Below, piece after piece: positions 10,704 through 22,176 of a DNA stretch of 59,837 nucleotides. Position 1 is the stretch's first letter. Each line of letters starts with the position of its first letter. The notes under the pieces were generated by a model. It saw only the letters and a list, made by a program, of their open reading frames with translations, did not search any database and was not told the DNA's origin. Source of the stretch: Pseudozyma flocculosa PF-1 (taxonomy: Eukaryota > Basidiomycota > Ustilaginomycetes > Ustilaginales > Ustilaginaceae); contig NW_006920893.1 in assembly GCF_000417875.1 (NCBI RefSeq), positions 397,636-457,472 of the forward strand, given 5' to 3'. The position numbers were made by a program, and so were the translations under genes.

Positions 10704-13700
10704 GGTGGCAAGCGGAAGGGCTGGGTGAGTGGAGTGCTGAGTCTGCAAAGGGGCGCGACGGTGCGAAGGTGCGGAGGTGCGGAGGTGCAGCGACGGTAGA
10801 GGAGGCGGTGGGGGATGGTGGTGGTGGTCCGGAGGCAAGGTGTTGAGCAAGTGCGAGCGAAGGGATGGGCCAGAGATGGATGGACGAAGCGGCTGGGCGT
10901 CGGGTGGCGGGGCAAGGGCGCTCACCAGCCGTCTATAAGCGGAAGTTCAGGAAGGGCGAGGCAGGCCAGAGGCAGGCTAGGCAGCGGCCGGCCGTGCGTG
11001 GCGCGGGAGGAGGCAGGAGGAGGTAGGCGACTTGATGCGATGGCAGGAGCCAGCCACCGAGCCAGGCGGGCAGGCTAGGGCGGGCATGGCATGGCATCGT
11101 CAGGGTCGTCACCGTACGTGGGCAGGCAGGCGCTGCTGAGTTGGCCCTGCAGCGCCCGGCCTCTTCTAGCCTGGCTGTGGGCCTCCATCATCGCGGCCAT
11201 CCAAGCCAGCCTCGACTGACAAGCAAGCAAGCAAGCAAAGCGCGCGCTGCTGAAAGCCTAGCAAGCTAAGCTTGCTTGTTGGCTGCCTCCGCACCACGTC
11301 GAGCCGCAGGCAAGCTCGCTTGCCACCGGGTTGGGGCTGCCTGCCTGCCTGCCCGTGCGTTGCTGGCCAGGGTTGAGCGCGCACCGCCCCGCCGCTCGCT
11401 TGCGGATGCCAGGTCGAAGGGGGCCAGAAACGGGCGGATTGAGGCCACGCCCGCCAAGCCCAGCCATCATGACGAGCAACGAGAGCGACGAGAGCGACGG
11501 CGAGCGACGGCGACGATGCGATCGACGTTGGTTGAGCTGCCCAGGCAGCGCAAAGTGAATCAGCATGAGGCACTCTGTTGTGTCGACGTCGAGCCGCTGA
11601 GCTCCGCTGGTGTGCTCGCTCGCTGCTCGCGACTCTGCCAGCCGCCAGAGCGAAGCAAGGCCAGGCCAGGCAGGGCAAGGCAAGGGTCAAGGCCGGCTAC
11701 GCGGGGACAGGCGAAGGGGCAAGCAAGCAAGCAAGCAAGCAAGCAAGGCCACGTACGTCTTCCCAAAACGGTGCTCAGATCAGGGCGGAGCGCTGCTGGG
11801 CAGAGGCGGGCGTGGCAGCCCAGGCCAGGCCTGGCAGGCGGGGCGAGGAGCTAGGAGCGAAGCTGGGAAGGACCCTGGCCTAGCACTGCGCGCGTACTTT
11901 GCCCGCTGCAGCCAGCCGACGTCATCGACCGAGGCAGGTGGACCCTGCCTAGCCCGCCTGCCTGCCTGCCCGGCTGCATCTGACCCCGCCTGCCTGCCTG
12001 CCCGGCCGTGTCCTAGGCCTGCCTGCTTGGAGGGTCCACGGGCCCCGTTCCGGATCCGCATTCTATGGGACCCTGATGGCCACCCAGCACGTGAATCGGG
12101 GAAGACCTCGTCATCTTCCCCGATAGCCACTCTCCCGATGCTCTGTTTCGGCCTCCGCATGCTGTCCTCGTGGCTCCTTGCTTCCCTCCCGGCCTCCGAC
12201 AGGCCATCATGCTGCCCTCCATCGTCCCGGGTCTGCCAAAACGTCTGCACCTTGTCCTGTCTTGGGGATGCGTCTGTCAGGGAGTCGTTGGAGTGGTGGT
12301 GCTGGTGAGGCAGGCAAAGGCGGTTTCTTCGACGCCGACATTTTGGGCGCATTTGATTCTTATTCTTTTTTTCCTTCTTTTGCTGCACAGTGGCTGGCAG
12401 GCCTTTTGGCGCCTCTGCGTGCTTTCTCCAGCCTACAGGTGGCCTTGAGCATGGTCGTGTTACGGGTCGCATCTGAAGGCCAGGATAGAGAGCGAGAGGC
12501 TAGCTGCCACAGTCGATGCTGCTGTGTCCTCGGTCGAGGCTGTTGTTGGTGCCGGCCTGCTGGGCGGCGTTTGGCCGAGCGCGTGGTCTGTGCAGGCGGC
12601 GCCCCCCTGGGAGCGAGGGGCAAAGCAACAGGCAGGCCGGCAGCGCCAGCCAAAGGGCCGAGCGCCCAAAGTGAGGCCACCTTTGTCGACTAACCCTACC
12701 TACCTCGCCTTGCCTGGCCTGGCCTTCGTGTTGGCTGCGCGCCGCTTTGTCCTCCTTCTCCCACCTCCATCACACCACACCACCCTCTCCCTCACCTCTT
12801 GGGCCCTTCTAGGTCGTGACGCCACCGACACTCGAACCCGCCCGCTCGCAGCCGGCCAAGCAACGGCAGTCACTCCGCCATACTCTGGCGCATCGCTGCC
12901 GGGGCACCCTACCCCGCACGAGTAGCAACAATCAAGAGGCGGCTGCGGATTCTGTAGCGCCGCATCGCTGCATAAAGCACAGTCAGAGGCTCGAGCGCAA
13001 GGTCAGCTCTATCTACGCTCTAGCGTGCTCCTTGTCTTGCCTCGCAGCGCCATCCCTCGCATCACGCACACGCACATGCACAAGCATCCCTCCCTCGTCA
13101 CCCGCATCCTCGCCCGCTCCATCCTTCTACGCCCATTACGAGAACAACCACCAATCGAACACGCACTTCCAAGCCCTGCCTCCCTGCTTCCACCCGTCAT
13201 AACCCTAGACAGCCGCAAGACGACCTCGACGATATAGCATACCGCCTTTCGAACAGGGTCAGCCCGACACTCGGCCAGGACCGCGACGACGACGGCTGCG
13301 GCGACTGCGGCGACGACGTCCTTCGAGCTGCGATCCGAACTCGCATCGTTGCTACTCTGCCGCCGCCTTGACCTTAGCACCTCCTCGCAGCACAGGCCCC
13401 TCTAGCCTAGCCTGCGCCAGCCACTCCCAGCCCATACCAGATCAGACCAGTCTAATCTGAGAGCCGTGCCGTGCCGTCTGGCGGCCGCTCCGCTCTGTAT
13501 CCGCATCGCTGACGACCTCTGACGACCTCGAGACCGACCTCTGCTCGCACCTTACGACCCATCGACCACCAACGACCGCCACGACGCCGACGAAAACCGA
13601 TCGAAATAGGCGGCCCGCTTCGGCCCCCTGGCATTCCGCACCTCTCGCCTCCGCCCCCTCCCCACTCTTGGTCTGGCAGCAGCCCTGACTTCCGTCGAGC

Positions 13701-13832
13701 ATCGCCGTCCCCGCAGCCGCCTAGCGCTTCATCTCGTCCCCACCGCCTGCTCAGCATCCCGTATACCACCACCCACATCGCTTCCGTACCCCCGCTCTGT
13801 GATGGCCTCGACCCAGCCCGCCCATCCCGACC
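10704..13832. other. Divergent 3.1 kb spacer between Ish1 and RhoGEF genes
   Basis: This is the shared upstream region of two divergent genes. It is dominated by simple tetranucleotide tracts: (AAGC)n at about 11219-11238 and 11718-11745, and (TGCC)n near 11338-11352 and 11958-12000. A T-rich stretch lies at 12358-12382. From about 12,750 to 13,830 the plus strand is C/T-rich, typical of a long RhoGEF leader. No open frame has a recognisable domain. Confidence 0.5.
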
Positions 13833-16800
13833 ATGAAACGCTTCTTCTCCCGCTTCTCGACCACCCCGTCAAACCCTCCGCCCCTCTCGCCCGCCCAGCC
13901 CTTTGATCAGACCTGGGAAAAGAGCAGCGACCTGCCAACCGACTTTGCTCCGGGCACCAAGCCGGCTAACAACAGCACCTCTCGATCCACCGGACAGCGT
14001 GTCAAGGCGCTCGCCGCAAAGTACGAGTCTCAGGCCCAGACCGCCCCAAACGCTGCTGCTGCTGCCGCCGCCGCCAACGACAACCCCGCCTCCGCCCCTG
14101 CAATTGCGGGCCGCGATGGCCAGGCGAGCGACGGTCACAAGCCTCTGCCACTACCTCCGAGCCTCGACCTGCGTCTCTCTCCGCTATCCACGTCCAATGG
14201 GCTCCTACCGCCGACCACCCTTGTCGGCGATCCGGAAGACGCAAATGCAGCCCCGGCGCCCGCGCTCGACGGCCTCGGTCTGAGGTCCACGGCCGGGAGC
14301 GGGCTCGCCGCTGTCGATTCCAGGCCGACTCGAGCACCGCCACGGCGAGCACCGAGTGCCCCGGCAATTTCAGCGCAGGGCGCCGTTGCGTACCACGACG
14401 GCACATCCGGCACTGTATCCGCGGTGGACGAACGCCACAGGCAAAAGGACCAGCGTCAGCCGAGCGGAAGTAGCCAGGGCAGCGCCCATGCTGCGGCCGT
14501 CCCCAAGTCGGTCGCATTCGCACCCTCTCCCGAGAAACCATCGCACGGCAGCCAGCACGGACACGGGCACGCGCCGCCGCCTCCGCGATCCACCTCGCCG
14601 AGCCCCGCCTCGCACAATCTCCTCGCGGCCCCGGGTTCGCGGCACCTGTCGGCCGATGGGGCATCTCGCACGCTCAGCTCGCCGGCCGACAGCGGCTACA
14701 CCGGCAACTTTGCAAGACCCACCGTGGCCAGCCAGGCGCGGGCGAGGTCCTCTGGCCGCCTCAGCGGTAGCGAGGGGCTCGGCTGGGGGAGTGCTTCGGT
14801 CAGCGCAAGCAACAGTGGCAACGGTGGCAACGGTGGCGGCGGTGGCGGTGGTGGCAGCAGCAGCGCCTCGGCGACGCCGGTCAACGAGCGGCCTCCGAGC
14901 CTGGTGGCCCCGCGCTCGGCGAAAATGAGCCGCGCCAATTCACTGCAATCGTCGGCCCGACGCCAGGCAAACGGCGCCAATGCTGGGGCCGGCAGCGATG
15001 TGGAAGGCGTGGCGGCGCTGACGATCTCGTCGCCCACGATGATCGGCAGTCCTGCCTCGGCGAGCACCTCCAGCCTCGGTCATGGCGGATCGCCGCACGC
15101 CCGCTCGTCGCTCGAAGCCAACAGCATCCCGTTTGCGAGCCTAGGGCAGCCGGCTCCGCCCGCTCTGCGATCCTCGAGCCCGATCAGCTTCGGCACGCCG
15201 GCATCGACGCCCATGCAGATCACCGGCTCTGGTGGCTCGTCCTCGGGCCATGCCTGGCGACCGGACAGCCGACGCGGCAGCTTTGCGCCGAGTTCGCTGG
15301 GGAGCGGCAGGGACAGCCACATCTTCCCGTTCGGGAGCATCGGCGGCAGGCAGTTTGGCGTGCCGAGCTGGAGCGAGATGACGCAGGAGGAGCTCGTCCA
15401 CAACCTCGGCCCGCGCGAACGGACACGGCAGGAGGTGCTGTGGGAGATTGTGGCGAGCGAAGAGAGGTGACTGTCACGCACGGCCCGCGGCCAACGCTCG
15501 ATTTGGAACGTCTTCTGACCGGATCTGACCCCTTTTTACCTCTCCATCCCCTCGTCGTCTTTTCGGTTGCGATCCGTCCATCGTTGCAGGTACGTGGCCG
15601 AGCTGGAAAAGGTCAAGGAGCTCTACATCGATGCGCTTCTCCATCCGGACCAATTCGATCCCGAGCGCCTGTTCGGGCCACCGACTGCGCCGCCATCGAC
15701 AACCTCGCCGAGCGACGCCGTCTCGCCGCGCATCGACACCGCCCTCGTCGGACCGCATTCGCGGCGCGAGCGCGAACCCACGACGCCTTCTGACTCGGAC
15801 CCAGCGTCTGGACTGGCTCTGGACCTTCCGATCGCCGCGCGCTTCATGTCGGGCACCGCCCCGTCGATGCGGACCGACGAGGATGGGACCGGATCCGCTT
15901 CCGGGCACGGCTCCTCGCTCTACCGGATCGACTCGGCGGCCCAGGCCCAGGCGGACCGGCATAGGGCGGCCGGCAACCGAAGCCCGTACTCGGTCGGGCT
16001 TCTCAACTCCGTCGCCGCCACCGCCGCCGCCTCGTCGACCTCTACGCCGGTTCAGCACCGGCCTGCAGACTCGCGCCGCAACAGCCTCACCGGCCAAGGG
16101 AGTGCAGGTCGCAGGGGGGCCCAGGGCGCTTCGAGCCGCAGCAGCTTGGCTCACGGGCTGGGACTCGGCATCGGGCCCGGAAGGGCGTCGACCGCACGCG
16201 GCACCGTCGCCGCTGCCGGTGCCACGGAGCCGAGCAGCGCCGCCCGGCCGAAGCAGTCGCGCGGCTCCGCGGCGCTGTCCAAGGTGCAAAAGCTGCGCGA
16301 CCGGTCGCGCGCGGCGGGCGAGGGCGATCCGATGGTGCTTGCGGTGCCGCTGCCGCGCTCGCTCAAGGCGGTGCTCGAGTCGATCTCCGAGGGCCTGGTT
16401 GAGTCGCACGCGCTCCTCTCGGACACACTCAAGGCTCGCTACGAGGAGCAGTGGCCGCTGGTGCGCAGCCTGGCCGACGTCTTCATGCGGTACTCGTACA
16501 TCCTGCAGCACTACGCGGCCTACGTCTGCCACCTGCAGCGCGCGCTCGAGGAGCTCGAGGAGGCGGCGCTGATGGAACGAGCGATGCGCGGCAAGCGGAT
16601 CAAGCGCGAGCGCCTCAGCCACACGGTCGGCCTCGGGCGCACCGTCTCGGCGCTCGAGGCTGCCGCGCTCGAGCGGGGCCACGGTGGGCTCTCGATCTTT
16701 GTGTCGATGCCGTTCCAGCGCCTCCTCAAGTATCCGCTGTTGTTCCAGAACCTGCTCTTCCACACCGACCCTTCGACGCACGAGTTTGAGAGCACGGTGG

Positions 16801-18501
16801 CCATGGTCGTCGAGGTCGAGCGGCTGGTGCGCTCCATCGAGGACGAAAAGGTGAATGCCGAGGAGCGGGACAAGACCCGCGACGCATTCGCCCGCATCGA
16901 AGGGCTGACGGACCGCCAGATCCTTCGACCTCGGCCCGATCGCACACTGATCGAGGAAAAGGCCCTCTACGACGAGAGCCAGCGCCGCACCGTGTCCGAG
17001 TCGGCCCCCAAGGACCTGCTCGGGGCCGCCGGTGCTGGCGCCGATGCTTCCGACCACGAGGGCCTCGCAGGCAGCGGGACCGACACGCCGTCGAAAATCG
17101 GCGGCGGCGGCTCCAGCCGCTGGAACACTTCGCCTGGCCTCCGCGCCGCGCTGCGCAGCAAGCGCTCCTACCGCAGGCTGTCCGACTTCCTCTCGACAGA
17201 GGACAAAGGCGGCGCCTCGACCAAGGCGCCGAGCATGGGCAGCAAAAAGGACCTCTGGCTCGTCCGCTTCTCGGACGTCGAGATCAAGTGCCAGCGGGTG
17301 GGCGTGACTGCGCTGCCCATGGTCAGCTCCGCAGCGCTGACGCTCGACGGTGCCGGCGCGACGGCCCCGACGGCGACGTCGACGATGGCGGCGACCACCG
17401 ACGAGGAGAGCGCCGAGATGGACTTTGCCCGCCGCAGCAAGGAGAGCAAGGAGCGCCTCAAGGCGTTGCGCTCGACGACGCTGCGGGCCAAGACGCGCAA
17501 CCTCTACCGCTTCGTCTCGGTCGTCGCCTGGAGGACGGCTGCGAGGCAGGCAGGCGCGCCCGGTGTCGAGGGCGACGGCGGCGGCATCGATGGCCTGCCC
17601 ACGTCGCACGAGGTCGACGAAGAGAACGAGGACGACGGCCTGTCTGGCGACAGCGACTCGGCCAGCAGCGACGGGCGCAGCAGCGAGAGTACGTCGAGCG
17701 GCGACGAGGCCGATGGGGGCTTTGCGGCGCCGAGCCGGTACGTGCGCCAGTCGAAGCTGTCGTTCTCGTACTGGGGCGACAAGGTCGAGCCGCGCATCGC
17801 CGGACNNNNNNNNNNNNNNNNNNNNNNNNNNNNNNNNNNNNNNNNNNNNNNNNNNNNNNNNNNNNNNNNNNNNNNNNNNNNNNNNNNNNNNNNNNNNNNN
17901 NNNNNNNNNNNNNNNNNNNNNNNNNNNNNNNNNNNNNNNNNNNNNNNNNNNNNNNNNNNNNNNNNNNNNNNNNTCTGGCCACGCCACGACTGCCGGCGGG
18001 CAGGCTGGCACTTCTGGCCGCCGGGCGCACGGGAACGGCTCGACGAGGGGCGCCCGGCAGCCACATCGACCTGCAAGCTCTGGCAGCGTCGGCGTCTCGG
18101 ATGGGCTTGGCCCACGCCGTGCTCCCTCGCCCACGAAGCGGTCTTCGCTGGGCCCACCGCCGGTCGTGGGCGGGGCAATGTCGAACCGCCTTGCGGAACC
18201 GCTGGCGGCGACGTCGATCAACTCGGCGCCCGAGGCGGTGCAGAGCGCCGTGGCGCGGATGCACGCCAAACGGCGCAACGACAAGTTTGGCGGGCGGATG
18301 CGCGGTGGGATGTCGGCACCGTCGGGAGCCTCGCACAGCGCACAGGCTGCACTCCAGGTCCAGCCGGCGGCTGGTGCGGGTGCGGGTGCGGGTGCGGGTT
18401 CAGGCGTTGGCGCAACGCCGTCTCCGGACTCGTCGGCGGCTTCTGCCATTGACCCGACGTCGCCCGTCGTCTCTTGCACCGGCGCAGCGCAGGCGGGTTG
18501 A
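13833..18501 (+). CDS. Rho-family guanine nucleotide exchange factor (DH domain, PH-like region), interrupted by a gap
   Basis: Predicted activator of a Rho/Cdc42-type GTPase. Exon 1 is 13833..15466. The junction gives IVASEERYVAELEKVKEL, and exon 2 starts at 15590. Residues 1-515 are disordered and Ser/Pro/Gly-rich. DH helix 1 (RQEVLWEIVASEERYVAELE) lies near residues 533-572. After a disordered insert of about 220 residues the domain resumes with LPRSLKAVLESISEGLVE (about 797) and includes SMPFQRLLKYPLLFQNLLFH (about 915), the DH core helix. A PH-like region follows (KKDLWLVRFSDVEIKCQRVG ... NLYRFVSVVAW ... KLSFSYWGDKVE), interrupted by an acidic Ser-rich loop. The N gap at 17806-17973 hits its end. 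After the gap coding continues in another frame (AVQSAVARMHAKRRNDKFGG) to the stop at 18501, so the gap size is wrong or it hides an intron. The total is about 1,500 aa. The target GTPase is not readable. Confidence 0.85.
17806..17973. other. Assembly gap (168 N)
   Basis: The gap lies inside the RhoGEF gene, near the end of the PH-like region. The coding frame differs on its two sides. Confidence 0.99.
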
Positions 18502-18644
18502 CGGGTCAGTCGGACGGAAGAGGCGCGTCCGCGGGCACGACTCGCCAGCCGGGCGCACTCGTCCCTACCGCGTCGTTACCGAATCATCTTCATTCATTAC
18601 TACCGTCGTTCCCAGCCGCCGCCCCCGCACCGCCCTCTCATTTT

Positions 18645-18692
18645 CGAGCAACCAGCATCCGACGCCTTCGAGCAACCAGCATCCGACGCCTT
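18645..18692. repeat. 24-bp tandem direct repeat, two exact copies
   Basis: Two adjacent identical copies (18645-18668 and 18669-18692) begin CGAGCAACCAGC. They lie in the 3' flank of the RhoGEF gene. Confidence 0.85.
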
Positions 18693-19439
18693 ACGCCGCC
18701 CATCCTTTCCTTTGCGAGCATCGTCATCGTCACCCCATTTCGCCTTGGCTCTTCGTCATCTACGCACAAGCTTCTGAGCCGTTTCTTTCCGTGGCATCGA
18801 CATCGACCGACGTGCACTGAATCCCCTTCATTCACCTGATCTGCGTCGTTACAGACCGCCGCGATGTCGGTGCGAATTGGCCCCGTGGAGCTGCCGCACC
18901 TCTCGAGACCCGTCGTGCTTACGTGGGCAGCGTGCGTGTGAGTGGAAGACAGGAGAGGAAGGATGGGCGGGGGAGGCAAGCGAGGGCGGGATGGAACAGG
19001 ACACGTCGCGATGCGATGCGATGCGGCGCGCAGACCTTCACTGCTCGCCCGGGAGCCCTTTCAGCTCGTGGTACCACGTCCCTCCTGCGTGCGAGGTGCG
19101 AGCGATTTTTCACATGGTGCATTAATTCGTGAGAAACGTCAAGGACACCATTGGCGCGCGAAAAGCGATGCGAGAAGCCACAACATGCGGCAGAGGGATG
19201 GGGAAGGAAGGGAGTTGAGGTGGGGAGCAAGAGACGGAGCGGAAGGTGGCGAGGCGAGGCGTGCGGGCAGACGGCCCGGCCCGGCGCGGGAGCGGAAGCA
19301 GGCAGGGGCAGCAACGATTGCTCGCGTGCCCAAGACCTGGCTGGTATGCCGCAAGGACCCACGCCGCAGTCGGAAAAGACTACTACTGCTGCCGGTGCTG
19401 CCATTGAGCGACCTGCTCTGCTGCGGGCGTCGACGCACG
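18693..19439. other. Convergent 3' region between RhoGEF and the small secreted protein gene
   Basis: Two genes converge here. I see no gene, RNA or clear terminator element. The frames are short and lack domains. Confidence 0.45.
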
Positions 19440-20020
19440 CTAGCTGCTGTACTCTGGGATCCAAGGTCCCATCGGATGGTTGTAGAACTTGTGATCGTGG
19501 GGCGACTGGACTGTTTCGTGTTTGCATCCGATCGAGGAACGCAGCCGCCGAGTTTCAGGGGAAAGCGACGTACAAGAGCGACGACGAGGTTAGCGGCAGC
19601 CATGGGAGTGGGCAGCAGCAACGGCCGGGGGGACTCACTCGACAGCGACTTGCCCGTCTGGCGCAGGAGAGGCACGAAGTGGAACTTGTAGACGGGCCAG
19701 TCCATCACAAAGACCTCGCAGGCGCGCCTGGGGATCGTGTTGAAGTCGCAGTCCGGCTCGATGTTGACGTTACAGCGCTCCTCGTCGATCCAGCTGCACA
19801 CCGCGTTGGGGAGGCCGGTGCACTTGACGGCCTGGTTCTTGCCCGTATTGTTGTCGACAATGTTCCACACCAGGCCGTTGGTGCACAGATGCGCATGGAC
19901 GCCGTCGAAACGGACGGTCCAGTGGCCGAGGATGCCGCCCAGGTTCCAGTCGAGCCTCGGGTAGGTGAGGGCGTGCGACAGCGGCAGAAAGGCGGCGGCG
20001 AGCAGGTAGAGGTACTTCAT
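19440..20020 (-). CDS. Small secreted six-cysteine protein, unknown family
   Basis: Exons 19639..20020 and 19440..19510 give 150 aa. The donor GTGAGT and an acceptor after GAAACAG keep phase, and the second exon ends HPMGPWIPEYSS. A clear signal peptide, MKYLYLLAAAFLPLSHA, has its predicted cut after residue 17. The mature part of about 133 aa has six cysteines at 46, 67, 75, 83, 91 and 101, the middle four spaced exactly eight apart. It also has aromatic-rich stretches (VFVMDWPVYKFHFVPLL). There are no membrane segments or dibasic processing sites of note. I do not recognise the family. Size, signal and cysteine content suit a secreted effector-like or cell-surface protein, but that is inference. 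A second secreted-protein gene lies about 1.6 kb upstream in the same orientation. Confidence 0.75.
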
Positions 20021-20117
20021 GGCGTGGTCGGTCCGTCTGGGCTGTGGCTAGGATGGGGAGGCGGTTGGGAGGTGTACGTTTGCAGGAACGGGGGGGACGA
20101 GGCTGCCAAGCGCCTCG

Positions 20118-20129
20118 GTATATATACAT
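20118..20129 (-). promoter_or_regulatory. TATA box of the small secreted protein gene
   Basis: The plus strand reads GGTATATATACA, so the minus strand carries TATATATA about 100 nt upstream of the ATG at 20020. Confidence 0.6.
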
Positions 20130-21520
20130 AGGTGTGCGTACAGAGAGGGGCAGGGAGGCGGACCGGGCACGTTTGGCATCGGCCCTAGCACCTGGTCGCC
20201 TCCTCGGCCTGTTCCTTCCGACCATCAACCGGGAGCCCATCGTCATCTTGGAGCGTCAGCAAGGCTCTCAGAGGTGGGTCAGGGGGGCCGCTTGGATAGG
20301 GGCCACGGCGGAACGAGCAGCGTCACGCCCACATCTCTTGCCGGTACCTGCGACGCTGACGGCACTCCGATCGCAGCGGGGTGGGGCCGTAGAGGGTGGG
20401 GCCGTGAAGGTGGGGCCGCAAAGGTCGATTGAAGTGCGAGTCAGTAAGAGGCGTCCACCGTCCGATTCGGTGCCCTGTGCGGCGAGCGAGCGACGCCATC
20501 CGAGCCAGCCGCGTCTGTTGCCATGACCGGGAGCAGAGGAGAGCGAGGGATGATAGCCGCTCACGGTGGGGGCGTGGTCGGTCCTCCCTGTCCGTGGCGC
20601 TGCAAAGGCCCACTTACCCCCTCTTTGTGGCCGGAGCTCCGCGACGAGCGTCGACGGCCTTGAGACACCCCCACTCCGGGCGCACGAGGCGGTGGCTGCA
20701 TGGTGGGGGCGAACAACAAGCGCCGAGTGGGTCGGCATCGGGGCATGCCAGCCGGTCAGGTTGCTCGGAACAGCGCTGTATGTGTACATGGCCGCGGCCG
20801 AGCGGCAAAGAGGCCTTGAGCTCGAGAACATCGGTGTCGACGAGACACGTCCGATGGCCGGCACGAGCTGGTCTCATCTTGCCGGACGAGGCTCTTCTCG
20901 GTGCTGCTGTGGCGGGCATGATATCTGCTCCCCTTCAGGCTGTTTTGTCCGTCCGGCGCGGGTGCAAGATCGAAGCTCTGGGCCCAGAGGCGCGGGTGAG
21001 CCAAGCTCTGGGGCGGTGCGCATCTCTGGCTCCTCTCAGCGCCGCGCGGACAAGCAAGGCTGCGTGGAACGACGGCGTGGGAGACGGTCGACAGCACCAA
21101 CGGATTGCAAACAAGGACGGCTTAGTACGGGATAGAACTCGCGAAACCCGGCGACATGACATCTCGGGGCTACCCTCCTCTGGGCAGCTGGCGCGCGGGC
21201 GCAATAAGGACATGCTGAAGAGACAGACGCAGGGGCAGACGCGGGGGCGGCCTGCTCCTTCTGCTCAGCGAGCGAGGACGTAGGGGAGACAGATAGCTCG
21301 GGACCAAAGGAAGAGCCTAGATGGTGCGAGTGTCGTTCGGTACGGCGAGATTGCATCCCCGCGAGGTTACGACGCAACAAGGCCCCTACGGGCCCCGTGG
21401 TCGAGCGCGGTTGGCGTCGGCCGGCACGACTGACATACGACGGCGATGTGAAGGACAGAGCGTGTCAGTGTCGCCCATCGCCACGTCTTTTCTATTTGGC
21501 ATTGAGAGGGAACGGCAAGA
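20130..21520. other. Intergenic region between the two secreted-protein genes
   Basis: About 1.4 kb with open frames on both strands but no domain, no signal peptide and no coherent codon bias. I see nothing supportable except short GTGGGGCCG-type repeats near 20381-20420. Confidence 0.45.
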
Positions 21521-22010
21521 CTCACTTCACAGGCTGCGTTCTAAAGGGCGGGGTCAAAGGAGCTCTCGTACGTCTTTGCATCGACCGCCAGCTTCTGACA
21601 CCCGTCCGGTCCCGTCGCCGCCAGGGCGCGGCGCTAGATGCCTTTGGCAGGAGGACGAAAGGGGGGGTCACGGGGGCCGGGGCCGATCCGAACGCCAGAA
21701 TCGTAGTCGGACCCGGATCCCCCTTTGACAGTCCCCGCGAGTCCTCGCGCGACCTTGGTCTCCAACTCGTCCGATCCCCTCTCCGCCAGAGCGAGGGGTG
21801 AGATGATGCTTTCGGCAGGAGGACGATCGCGGGGCGGACCAGGGCGCGGAATGCCCGTTGAATAGTTGCCCGAAGGTCCTTCCTTGACCTTCCCGGGGAG
21901 GTCTCGCGCGACTTTCGTCCCCAACCCGTCCGATCCCCTCGCCGCCAGACCGTGGGGCGAGTTGCCGTTGGCAGGAGGACGACCATAGGGTGGCTTCAGG
22001 CGACGAGGGT
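21521..22010 (-). repeat. Tandem coding repeat, about 155-165 bp units, last copy decayed
   Basis: Two full units and a third degenerate one are visible. Each carries a CTGGCGG..GGGG.TCGGACG.GTT core. The third (about 21540-21655) crosses the stop codon of the secreted repeat protein. Confidence 0.7.
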
Positions 22011-22176
22011 CTGGTTCGGGGATGCGGCACTGTTGATCGCCGCATCCCGGGTATCTCCCCTTTGGGGCTTCTTTCCAATGTGTGGCATCCCTGATCTCCA
22101 TTTCGTGAGAGGGGCTGTAGGCATGGGCGACGCTTGAAAGCGTTACGGCGATGGCGAGCAGCGTGAGAAACTTCAT
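21634..22176 (-). CDS. Secreted repeat protein, truncated inside its third repeat
   Basis: A single exon encodes 180 aa. The signal peptide is MKFLTLLAIAVTLSSVAHA. A short unique segment with two cysteines (GRYPGCGDQQCRIPEPD) is followed by two imperfect repeats of about 52-55 residues. Each begins RPPA and contains LAxRGSDxLxTKVARxL, then a Gly/Ser/Tyr segment and PGPxRD. A third copy starts RPPAKGI and stops at TAG. The repeat homology continues in frame for about 30 codons beyond that stop before a second TAG (about 21540). No known domain is visible. Repetitive secreted proteins of fungi act at the cell wall, at the hyphal surface or as effectors; which applies here cannot be told. A CCAAT motif sits about 50 nt upstream of the ATG. 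Confidence 0.72.
   Translation of the reverse strand: MKFLTLLAIAVTLSSVAHAYSPSHEMEIRDATHWKEAPKGRYPGCGDQQCRIPEPDPRRLKPPYGRPPANGNSPHGLAARGSDGLGTKVARDLPGKVKEGPSGNYSTGIPRPGPPRDRPPAESIISPLALAERGSDELETKVARGLAGTVKGGSGSDYDSGVRIGPGPRDPPFRPPAKGI

Noticed and set aside
13196..13212. Telomere-like TAACCCTAG fragment
   Set aside because: A single copy, not an array; expected by chance.
15474..18479. 1001-aa minus-strand open frame through the gap
   Set aside because: Antisense of the RhoGEF exon and includes the N gap; no domain.
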